This document shows, piece after piece, positions 35,257-42,447 of a DNA stretch of 64,000 nt; the stretch's first letter is position 1, and each line of letters starts with the position of its first letter. This DNA is from Alphaproteobacteria bacterium SS10 (GTDB taxonomy: Bacteria > Pseudomonadota > Alphaproteobacteria > TMED2), in contig JAHCML010000006.1 of the NCBI GenBank assembly GCA_019192455.1, positions 253,893 to 317,892 of the forward strand. The letters run 5' to 3'. A program made the translations under genes and the position numbers. The notes under the pieces were generated by a model that worked only from the letters and a program-made list of their open reading frames with translations, searched no databases and was not told where the DNA came from.

Positions 35257-35973
35257 ATGACCCGCATGACCTGGAAACTTCTGACTCTTTCCGCGGCCCT
35301 AATGACCGCCGCCGCTATTTCTGTCGCTAGCCCGTCAACCGGCTGGGCGCAGAGTGCTGGCGATGCGATCACCGATACCGCCAACGTTAGCGTGCCCGGC
35401 GCCCCGGAAACTGCGGGTGAGCCGGTGGCAGAGCCTGGTCTCTTGGATGAGCGTGTGCTGGGCGATCCCGATGCGCCGGTGACCCTTTTTGAATATTCTT
35501 CAATGACCTGCCCGCACTGTGCCGCGTTCCACAGCGACACCCTGCCAAAGCTGAAGCGGGATTACATTGATACCGGCAAGGTAAAGATCGTTTATCGCGA
35601 CTACCCTTTTGATGGTGTCGCCCTCCGCGCCTCCATGCTGGCGCGCTGCGTGCCACCGGCCCGGTATTTCGACTTTATTGATGTGCTGTTCAAAAACCAG
35701 CAGCGCTGGGCCCGTTCCCGCAACCCAGAGGCTGCTTTGCGCACCTTTGGCCAGCTGGTCGGCCTCGATGCAGCAGCGGTTGATGCCTGCCTCGCCAATG
35801 ACGAGCTTCAGGAGATGATCCTGAAAACCCAACTCGAAGCGCAAGAGCGCTTCAATGTCCGCTCCACGCCCACCTTCATTATCAACAACAACGCTGATCG
35901 TGTGATCGGCGCTGAGGATTATGAGGTGTTCCAGCGGAAGATCGACCGGCTTCTGCCGGACGAGGCATCCTGA
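35257..35973 (+). CDS. DsbA-family thiol:disulfide oxidoreductase
   Basis: A 238-residue periplasmic thioredoxin-fold protein. Signal peptide with basic start, hydrophobic core and AQS cleavage region (GWAQSAG). The active site is TCPHCAAFH (CPHC), followed by the thioredoxin fold (KIVYRDYPFDGVALRA) and the cis-Pro loop RSTPTFIINN. This is the DsbA/DsbG-like group with strongly oxidising CPHC. An upstream in-frame start at 35170 would place a non-signal leader before the signal peptide, so ATG 35257 is chosen (35266 also possible). smc follows 23 nt downstream. Confidence 0.93.
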   Translation: MTRMTWKLLTLSAALMTAAAISVASPSTGWAQSAGDAITDTANVSVPGAPETAGEPVAEPGLLDERVLGDPDAPVTLFEYSSMTCPHCAAFHSDTLPKLKRDYIDTGKVKIVYRDYPFDGVALRASMLARCVPPARYFDFIDVLFKNQQRWARSRNPEAALRTFGQLVGLDAAAVDACLANDELQEMILKTQLEAQERFNVRSTPTFIINNNADRVIGAEDYEVFQRKIDRLLPDEAS

Positions 35974-35996
35974 TCCGGAACTGTAATTGAGCCCAT

Positions 35997-38900
35997 ATGA
36001 AGTTTGCCAAGCTACGCCTCCATGGATTCAAAAGTTTTGTCGAGCCAACCGAACTAACGATCGAGCCGGGTCTTACCGGCGTGGTCGGGCCCAATGGTTG
36101 TGGCAAATCGAATCTCGTGGAAGCGTTGCGTTGGGTAATGGGTGAAACCTCTGCCAAGCGTATGCGTGGCGGAGAGATGGAAGATGTGATCTTCGGCGGT
36201 ACCGCAAACCGTCCGGCGCGCAACGTGGCCGAGGTTGTGCTGGGCCTGGAAAACGACGGCAAGACCGCGCCGCCCCCATTCAATGATCATGAGCATCTAG
36301 ACATCGCGCGGAAGATTGAGCGGGGCAACGGCTCAGACTACCGCATTAATGGCAAGCCCGTGCGGGCCCGGGATGTGCAAATCCTGTTCGCCGATCACGG
36401 TACTGGTGCCACCTCCACCGCCCTGGTCAGCCAGGGTAAGGTCGGTGCGGTTATCAATGCAAAGCCAACCCAGCGTCGGGACATTCTAGAGGAGGCCGCC
36501 GGTATTAGTGGCCTCCACGCCCGCCGCCATGAGGCAGAGCTTCGCCTTCGCGCCGCTGAAAACAATCTGGAGCGGGTGGAAGATGTGCTGGGCACCATGG
36601 ACACCCAGCTTGGCAGCTTGAAGCGCCAGGCCCGTCAGGCCGCCCGTTACCGCACTATCTCTGATCGGATCCGCCAGGCCGAGGCGCTACTGCTCCACAA
36701 GAAATGGGTGGATGCGACCGAAAGCCTAGAACGCGCGCAGAAGACGTTCGCGGCCGCTGAAACCCGTGTCCGCGAACTCCTTACCAATGTGGCGAGTGAG
36801 AGCACCGCACAGGCAGAGGCTGCAAACAAAATGCCCGGCCTGCGTGATGCTGCGGCTGAAGCAGCGGCAAAAGCCCAGCGCCTTAAGATTGAAGCAGAGC
36901 AGCTCGCCAATGAAGGTAAGCGCCTTGAGCAGCAACAGGCCGCCGCTGAACAGCGCCTGGCCCAGATCGAACAGGATCGTGGCCGTGCCGAGGCCATGCG
37001 CCGTGATGCCGATGAGGCGTTGAAACGCCTGTCATCCGAGCAAGCTGAGATTGAAAAGGCCCGGGTTGGTGAAACCGACCGTGAGGCGGAAGCCGTTAAA
37101 GCAGCGGAAGAGGCCCAAGCTAAAATCCGTGAGCTAGACGAAACCGTCGCCCGCCTAACCCGCGAGACGGCCAGCCAAGAAACCGCCCAACGGAACCTGG
37201 AGCGCCAGATTGAGCAGCTTCAGCAGCGCGCCTCTAATATAGAGAGTGAGCGCGACCGCCTGAAGGCGATGCTGGAGAAGACGGAAGCCGAGACCGTCGA
37301 TAGCGGCAAACTCTCAGGCCTGGAAAAAGATGTATCGGGCGCTGAGCAGAAGCTAGCGACCGCTGAAGCCGATCATGGCACCAGTGAAAAGGCCGTGGCC
37401 GCAGCCGATGAAGCGCTAACCGCCGCCCGCGAGGCACAACAAGAAGCCAACAGCGTCGTTAGCCGCCTTCAGGCTGAGATCGATGCGTTACAGCACTTGC
37501 TTGCTGATGAGGTGGATGATGAGACGGGCGAGCCTGTGCTCAAGCACATCACCGTTGACAAGGGTTATGAGACAGCGCTCGCCGCTGCCCTTGGTGTTGC
37601 ACTCGATGCCACATTGGATGAGGGCGCCGCCTTCTTCTGGCGCGGTGATGTTGGCCATAAGCTAGCCGTACCGAAGGGCGCCGAACCGTTATCAAAGCTA
37701 GTAAAGGCACCGGATGCCCTGACATCCGCCATTGCCGGTATCGGCATTGTTGATGATTGGGATGCCGGTGAGAAACTCGCTGCCGAGCTGAAGCCAGGCC
37801 AGATGCTGGTCAGCAAGGATGGCGCCGCCTGGCGTTGGGATGGCTACACCAGCCGTAAGCTTCATTCGCCCGATGCCGCCGCCAAGCTAGAACAACGCAA
37901 CCGCCTCGATACCCTTCTTGCTGATCGGAAGAAGGCTGAGAAGACGGCTGATGATGCCATCTCCGCTGTCGCTGAGAAGCAAACCGTCTTGGCCCAAGCC
38001 AGAGCCACTGAACAAGCGGGACGCCAAGCGGTCCGTGACGCCTATAGCGCGGTGGGTACCGCACGTGAGGCCCTGACCCAAGCCACCCAACAGCAAGCCA
38101 AGGCCGCCGCTGAGATTGCGGGCCTGCGTGAGCGTGTGGCCAATCATGGCCGCGACCTTGATGAAGCCAAGGCGCAGCGCGAGACCGCCGCTAAAGAATT
38201 GAAGGCCATGCCCTCCCTGGATGAGGCCATCCAGGTTCTGGATGACCACCGGGAGCAGCTGGGCGATGCTCGCACCCATGGTAATGAGAAGAGCCAGAAG
38301 GTCGATCAGATCCGCCGCGAGGTGTTTGGCCGCAAGCGTCGCCTTGAGGCTATCGCCCAAGAGGTTCGAACCTGGACTGATCGGATCAACGGCGCCCAGG
38401 ACCACCATAAGGACCTGGCTGAGCGTGCCACCGCCATTGGTGAGGAACTGACCCAACTTCGCAACCAGCCGCAGGACCTGGCCAGCAAAGAGCAGGCACT
38501 GCTGGATGCCCTGTCTGAGGCTGAACGCGAGGCCAAGAGCAAGGCCGATGTGTTGGTTGAGGCTGAGCGTGCCCTCGCCGATATCGATCGCCGCCTGCGT
38601 CAGGCTGAAGGTCACTCCGCTGACAGCCGTGAAGCCCGCGCCCGTGCCGAGGCTGCAGTCGAGGTTGCCCGTAACACCTGTGACAACCTCACAGCTGAAA
38701 TCGCTGAGAAGTTGGAATGTAAGCCGGACGATACCCTGGCCCTCTCAGAACATAATCCTGAGAAGGACCTGCCGCCGCTCGACGACCTGATCCGTAAGGT
38801 TGAACGCCTGCGCCGGGAACGTGAGACCCTGGGTGCCGTCAACCTGCGCGCTGAGGAAGAATCAGAGACGCTGCAGATTGAAATGGATGCGCTGATTGCA

Positions 38901-39455
38901 GAGCGTGATGATCTGATCGCCGCGATTGGTCGCCTGCGCCAGGGTATTGGCAAACTGAAGAGTGAGGCACGTAACCGCCTGCTCGATGCCTTTGCCAAGG
39001 TTGATCAGGCGTTCCAAGAGTTGTTTGTCACCCTGTTTGGTGGTGGCCGGGCCCAGCTCTCATTGACCGAAGCGGAAGATCCATTGGATGCAGGCCTCGA
39101 TATCTTTGCCTCCCCGCCAGGTAAGCGGCTGCAGAACCTGTCGCTCCTCTCCGGCGGTGAGCAGGCACTGACAGCGATTGCCCTGCTGTTTGCTGTGTTC
39201 CAGACCAATCCATCACCGATTTGCGTGCTGGATGAGGTCGACGCCCCGCTTGATGAGGCGAATGTGGACCGGTTCTGCACCATGCTCGACCATATGGTGA
39301 AAACCGACACCACCCGCTTCCTTGTCATCACCCACCACCGGATGACCATGGCCAGGATGCATCGCCTCTATGGTGTAACCATGGGTGAGCGCGGGGTTTC
39401 ACAGCTGGTTGCCGTTGATCTGGATGAGGGTGCGAAGCTGCGTGAGGCGAGTTAA
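35997..39455 (+). CDS. smc: Chromosome segregation protein SMC
   Basis: SMC, the ATPase of bacterial condensin, organises and segregates the chromosome. 1152 residues with the full SMC layout: Walker A GPNGCGKSN (about residue 32), two long coiled coils rich in Ala/Glu/Gln, a hinge domain around 500-640 (HITVDKGYETALAAALG), the ABC signature LSGGEQALTAIALLFA (about 1051) and Walker B CVLDEVDAPLDEANV (about 1075). The scpA/scpB partners are not in the window. Start ATG 35997; the DsbA-like gene ends 23 nt before. Confidence 0.97.
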   Translation: MKFAKLRLHGFKSFVEPTELTIEPGLTGVVGPNGCGKSNLVEALRWVMGETSAKRMRGGEMEDVIFGGTANRPARNVAEVVLGLENDGKTAPPPFNDHEHLDIARKIERGNGSDYRINGKPVRARDVQILFADHGTGATSTALVSQGKVGAVINAKPTQRRDILEEAAGISGLHARRHEAELRLRAAENNLERVEDVLGTMDTQLGSLKRQARQAARYRTISDRIRQAEALLLHKKWVDATESLERAQKTFAAAETRVRELLTNVASESTAQAEAANKMPGLRDAAAEAAAKAQRLKIEAEQLANEGKRLEQQQAAAEQRLAQIEQDRGRAEAMRRDADEALKRLSSEQAEIEKARVGETDREAEAVKAAEEAQAKIRELDETVARLTRETASQETAQRNLERQIEQLQQRASNIESERDRLKAMLEKTEAETVDSGKLSGLEKDVSGAEQKLATAEADHGTSEKAVAAADEALTAAREAQQEANSVVSRLQAEIDALQHLLADEVDDETGEPVLKHITVDKGYETALAAALGVALDATLDEGAAFFWRGDVGHKLAVPKGAEPLSKLVKAPDALTSAIAGIGIVDDWDAGEKLAAELKPGQMLVSKDGAAWRWDGYTSRKLHSPDAAAKLEQRNRLDTLLADRKKAEKTADDAISAVAEKQTVLAQARATEQAGRQAVRDAYSAVGTAREALTQATQQQAKAAAEIAGLRERVANHGRDLDEAKAQRETAAKELKAMPSLDEAIQVLDDHREQLGDARTHGNEKSQKVDQIRREVFGRKRRLEAIAQEVRTWTDRINGAQDHHKDLAERATAIGEELTQLRNQPQDLASKEQALLDALSEAEREAKSKADVLVEAERALADIDRRLRQAEGHSADSREARARAEAAVEVARNTCDNLTAEIAEKLECKPDDTLALSEHNPEKDLPPLDDLIRKVERLRRERETLGAVNLRAEEESETLQIEMDALIAERDDLIAAIGRLRQGIGKLKSEARNRLLDAFAKVDQAFQELFVTLFGGGRAQLSLTEAEDPLDAGLDIFASPPGKRLQNLSLLSGGEQALTAIALLFAVFQTNPSPICVLDEVDAPLDEANVDRFCTMLDHMVKTDTTRFLVITHHRMTMARMHRLYGVTMGERGVSQLVAVDLDEGAKLREAS

Positions 39456-39555
39456 ATCGGCCCCGCGGACGTCAGCTTGTCGCAGGCAACGTAAATCCTT
39501 GTCATAAAACGACAATAATTCCCAATTTTCCGCCGTTTTGCGGTGCCATAAGCGC

Positions 39556-39584
39556 TTGACAGTTCTAGGGCCAATCCTTAGTTT
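39556..39584 (+). promoter_or_regulatory. Sigma-70 promoter for the F0 ATP synthase operon
   Basis: Consensus -35 TTGACA (39556-39561), a 17-bp spacer and a -10-like TAGTTT (39579-39584), about 100 bp before atpI. The -35 is perfect, the -10 moderate. It lies in the 231-bp gap between smc and atpI. Confidence 0.65.
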
Positions 39585-39686
39585 GCGCGCCGACTGCGGT
39601 GCCGGTTTTCGGGGCATTTGAGTGGTTGGTATGCAAATCATTGCGGACCAGGTCATTCGGGGGCGGAGAGGTCGGTACTTAGTTCG

Positions 39687-40037
39687 ATGTCGCTTGACGA
39701 TCTGAAGCAACGGATTGCGGCCGCACAACAGCAGGCAGATGGCGAAGGCGCCAATGCCAGCAATAGCGGACCCGCCGCCGGTAATTTGGGCCACGGCTTG
39801 CGCATTGGTATCGAGTTCGTCTCGGCGATCGGTGTTGGCACCTTTATGGGGTGGCTGTTCGATCAGTGGATGGGAACCTTACCGCTGGGCATGATTGTCA
39901 TGTTCTTCGTCGGGTCAGCCGCTGGTTTCATGAACGTCTTCCGAATGGTTCAACGCCAGGAGCAATTGGCCGCCCAAGCCGCGCAAGGGGATGGGGCATC
40001 AGCCGACGAGGCCGATCAAGATACGCCCAACCCTTAA
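39687..40037 (+). CDS. atpI: ATP synthase protein I (AtpI)
   Basis: AtpI, a small membrane protein that assists assembly of the c-ring and possibly Mg transport. 116 residues: polar N-terminus, two transmembrane helices (IGIEFVSAIGVGTFMGWLFD and MIVMFFVGSAAGFMNVF with the conserved basic loop after the second), and a Gln/Ala/Asp-rich C-terminal tail. Start ATG 39687 is preferred over an upstream in-frame codon because it begins with the family-like MSLDDLKQRIAAAQ. First gene of the F0 operon atpI-B-E-b'-b. Confidence 0.9.
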   Translation: MSLDDLKQRIAAAQQQADGEGANASNSGPAAGNLGHGLRIGIEFVSAIGVGTFMGWLFDQWMGTLPLGMIVMFFVGSAAGFMNVFRMVQRQEQLAAQAAQGDGASADEADQDTPNP

Positions 40038-40143
40038 GGATGCCGGGCTCAACCGGTGTCGCCCAACATTACCGCCTGCTTTTCCCGCCATGAACGGCAC
40101 TTTCCGTTTACATCACCGACGCTCTGCCTAGACGAGGACGATT

Positions 40144-40869
40144 GTGGCTCTCGACCCGCTGACACAGTTTAAGGTGAAGCAGATCATGTCCATCGAAGTG
40201 GGTGGCATCGATCTAAGCTTTACGAATTCGGCCCTGTTCATGGTGATTGGCGCCGTCATCACCATTGGCTTTATGACCATCGGCATGAACCGCCGCGCCC
40301 TTGTTCCGGGCCGCTGGCAGGCCGCCGCTGAAATTCTCTACGAATTCATCGCCAATATGCTGCGTGAGCAGACCGGCGCCAAAGGCCGGGAGTATTTCCC
40401 ATTCATCTTCACCATTTTCATGGTGGTTTTGATGGGCAACATCCTTGGCATGATCCCGTATAGCTTCACCTATACCAGCCAGATCATCGTCACCTTTACG
40501 CTCGCAATGGTCGTGTTCATTGCCGTGACCATCATCGGCTTCATGCGCCACGGCCTGCATTACCTATCGCTGTTCGCCCCATCGGGTGTGCCAGCGCCGC
40601 TGCTTATCCTGATCGTTCCGATTGAGGTGATCGCGTATCTCTCGCGTCCAGTCAGCCTCTCGGTTCGTCTGTTTGCCAACATGTTGGCCGGTCACATGAT
40701 CCTTAAGATCTTTGCCGCCTTCACTGTGATCCTGGGGGTTTTCGGGGTTGGACCGCTCGCGCTTAACGTTGCGCTGACCGCGTTCGAGTTCCTGATCGCC
40801 TTCATCCAAGCTTACGTCTTTGCCGTTCTAACCTGCGTTTACCTAAAAGACGCGGTGGAGTTGCACTAA
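40144..40869 (+). CDS. atpB: F0F1 ATP synthase subunit a
   Basis: Subunit a of the F0 sector forms the proton half-channels. 241 residues with GTG start preceded by GAGGAC. The essential Arg is R175 in SLSVRLFANMLAGHMI. Six or so hydrophobic helices include the family's GNILGMIPYSFTYTSQI and YVFAVLTCVYLKDAVELH terminus. Located 106 nt after atpI and 87 nt before atpE. Length is normal for the alphaproteobacterial subunit. Confidence 0.96.
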   Translation: MALDPLTQFKVKQIMSIEVGGIDLSFTNSALFMVIGAVITIGFMTIGMNRRALVPGRWQAAAEILYEFIANMLREQTGAKGREYFPFIFTIFMVVLMGNILGMIPYSFTYTSQIIVTFTLAMVVFIAVTIIGFMRHGLHYLSLFAPSGVPAPLLILIVPIEVIAYLSRPVSLSVRLFANMLAGHMILKIFAAFTVILGVFGVGPLALNVALTAFEFLIAFIQAYVFAVLTCVYLKDAVELH

Positions 40870-40956
40870 CGCCTGCGGCCCCGGCCAACGGCATCTACGG
40901 GCATCCGCCCAAACAACCGTTAATGACACCTGTTTTGAGTTAAAGAGGAATTCACC

Positions 40957-41181
40957 ATGGAAGTCGAAGCTGCACGTATGATCGGCGCTGGTATCGCCGT
41001 TCTGCCACTGCTGGGTGTTGGTCTTGGTCTTGGCCACATCTTCTCATCCATCCTGACGTCGATCGCTCGCAACCCATCAGTTGCTGGTGAGCTCAAGGCT
41101 TCTGGCCTGCTCTACTTCGCGCTGACTGAGGCTGTCGCCCTGTTCGCACTCGTGATCGCGATCCTGATCCTGTTCGTCTAA
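40957..41181 (+). CDS. atpE: F0F1 ATP synthase subunit c
   Basis: Subunit c, the rotor proteolipid. 74 residues in two helices. The proton-carrying carboxylate is Glu58 in LTEAVALF; the loop has ARNPSVAGEL. The first helix contains GVGLGLGHIF. A GAGG-type Shine-Dalgarno (AAAGAGGA) lies ahead of the ATG. Only 68 nt separate it from the b' gene, and two hairpins fill that gap. No Na+-binding signature is visible, so proton coupling is inferred. Confidence 0.97.
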   Translation: MEVEAARMIGAGIAVLPLLGVGLGLGHIFSSILTSIARNPSVAGELKASGLLYFALTEAVALFALVIAILILFV

Positions 41182-41185
41182 CCGA

Positions 41186-41222
41186 CCGGTATTTGTACCG
41201 GCCGGTCTATTGTTCGGCCGGT
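41186..41222 (+). other. Two overlapping alternative hairpins between atpE and b' gene
   Basis: Hairpin 1: CCGGTA / TACCGG with loop TTTG (41186-41201). Hairpin 2: ACCGGCCG / CGGCCGGT with a 10-nt loop (41197-41222), followed by CTTTATC. They share bases 41197-41201, so only one can form at a time. The likely role is RNA processing or partial termination that keeps subunit c expression above b/b'. Confidence 0.6.
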
Positions 41223-41249
41223 CTTTATCTCGGACTTAGGAACGCGATC

Positions 41250-41897
41250 ATGATCCGCACTTTTAAACCCGTGTTTAGCCGCGCTACCGCGTTTGCCGTT
41301 ATGGCGAGCGCTAGCTACGCTGTGATGACTGGCCTGGCCTGGGCGGCTGAGGCTGATCATGGCGAGGGTAGTGGCGGCCTACCGCAGCTTGATCCGACGA
41401 AATTCTCGTCCCAGATCTTCTGGCTGCTGTTGGTGTTCTTCACCCTGTTCCACATTCTGCGTAAGCGCATTCTGCCGCGTTACACGGAAGTGCTTGAGGA
41501 ACGGGAAGAGAAGATCACCGGCGACCTGGCACGGGCTGAGGAATTGCGGGCTGAGGCTGAAAACGCCGAGGCATCATATCAAGATTCCCTGAGTGAAGCC
41601 CGGCAGGCAGCGCATGCTGCCATCGCCAAGGCACAGGAACAGGCCGCAAGCGATACGGCCCAACGGCTTGCTAAAGTTGAATCCAGCCTTAAGGGCCGGT
41701 TCACCAAAGCCGAGAACCGTATTGCCGAGGAAAAGGGTGCCGCGTTCGCTGACCTCAACGCCATCGTAAGCGAGGCGGTGAAAGGCAGCGTGTCTAAGAT
41801 TGCCAACATCTCCGCGTCCGATACGGATGTGGAGGGTGTTGTCCAAACCGCCCTTGCTAACCGCACGGACGCTAAGGCAGAAGGGGCCACCTCCTGA
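41250..41897 (+). CDS. atpG: F0F1 ATP synthase subunit b' (AtpG/AtpX)
   Basis: Subunit b' of the peripheral stalk; alphaproteobacteria and phototrophs use one b and one b' instead of two b. About 215 residues. The N-terminus (about 30 residues, ending WAAEADHG) looks like a signal peptide or leader, then a membrane helix FSSQIFWLLLVFFTLFHILRK and a long Ala/Glu-rich helix. ATG 41250 is chosen since the upstream in-frame codon falls inside hairpin sequence. The stop overlaps the b gene start by one base (TGATG). Confidence 0.93.
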   Translation: MIRTFKPVFSRATAFAVMASASYAVMTGLAWAAEADHGEGSGGLPQLDPTKFSSQIFWLLLVFFTLFHILRKRILPRYTEVLEEREEKITGDLARAEELRAEAENAEASYQDSLSEARQAAHAAIAKAQEQAASDTAQRLAKVESSLKGRFTKAENRIAEEKGAAFADLNAIVSEAVKGSVSKIANISASDTDVEGVVQTALANRTDAKAEGATS

Positions 41898-42385
41898 TGG
41901 AACTGTTCTCTGACAGCAAGTTCTGGGTTGCCGTTGCCTTCGTCATCTTTGTGGCGTTGGTCTACAAGAAGGTCACCCAGACCGTGACCAAGGCCCTCGA
42001 TGACCGCGCGGATAATGTCCGGGCGCAAATCGATGAGGCACAGCGCCTGCGTGAAGAAGCGCAAGCCATGCTGGCCCAGTACCAACGCCAACAGCGCGAT
42101 GCTGAAAAGACGGCTAAGGAACTGGTCGAAAATGCGAAGAAGCAGGCCGATGCCCTGATCAAACAGGCGCAGGTCGATGCCGAAGCGGCTGCCGAGCGGC
42201 AGAAGCAGCTGGCTGAAAGCCGTATCGCCCAGATGGAACAGCAGGCCGTTGCCGAGGTTCGTTCCGTCGCCGCTGAAGTTGCCGTCCAGGCAACCCGCGA
42301 CCTGATTGAGAAATCGATGGACGCATCCAAGTCGTCATCGCTTCTGCAAGACAGCATCGATCAGCTGCCAAGCCGCATTAACTGA
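41897..42385 (+). CDS. atpF: F0F1 ATP synthase subunit b
   Basis: Subunit b of the peripheral stalk. 162 residues: N-terminal membrane helix (KFWVAVAFVIFVALVYKKV) followed by a charged alpha-helical stalk with many Gln/Glu/Ala (REEAQAMLAQYQRQQRDAEK). Starts one base inside the stop of the b' gene, so translation is coupled. The F1 genes (delta, alpha, gamma, beta, epsilon) are not in the window, which is normal for alphaproteobacteria, where F0 and F1 operons are separate. Confidence 0.95.
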   Translation: MELFSDSKFWVAVAFVIFVALVYKKVTQTVTKALDDRADNVRAQIDEAQRLREEAQAMLAQYQRQQRDAEKTAKELVENAKKQADALIKQAQVDAEAAAERQKQLAESRIAQMEQQAVAEVRSVAAEVAVQATRDLIEKSMDASKSSSLLQDSIDQLPSRIN

Positions 42386-42417
42386 TTGAGTAGTTAAGAC
42401 AATTTAACGTCTGCGCT

Positions 42418-42447
42418 CAGCCCGCATGCCTATTCGGCGGCGGGCTG
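42418..42447. terminator. Bidirectional hairpin between atpF and the acyl-CoA-ligase-like gene
   Basis: Perfect 8-bp stem CAGCCCGC (42418-42425) / GCGGGCTG (42440-42447) with a 14-nt loop, spanning the stop region of the convergent ligase-like gene and followed by TTCTTGTTCC on the plus strand. Plausible shared terminator. Confidence 0.55.

Noticed and set aside
37887-38615. 242-codon open frame antisense to smc
   Set aside because: It mirrors the coiled-coil coding region and has no conserved domain.
41181-41250. Hairpin after atpE as a simple end-of-operon terminator
   Set aside because: The b' and b genes follow at once with no new promoter visible and a normal operon layout, so full termination is unlikely.
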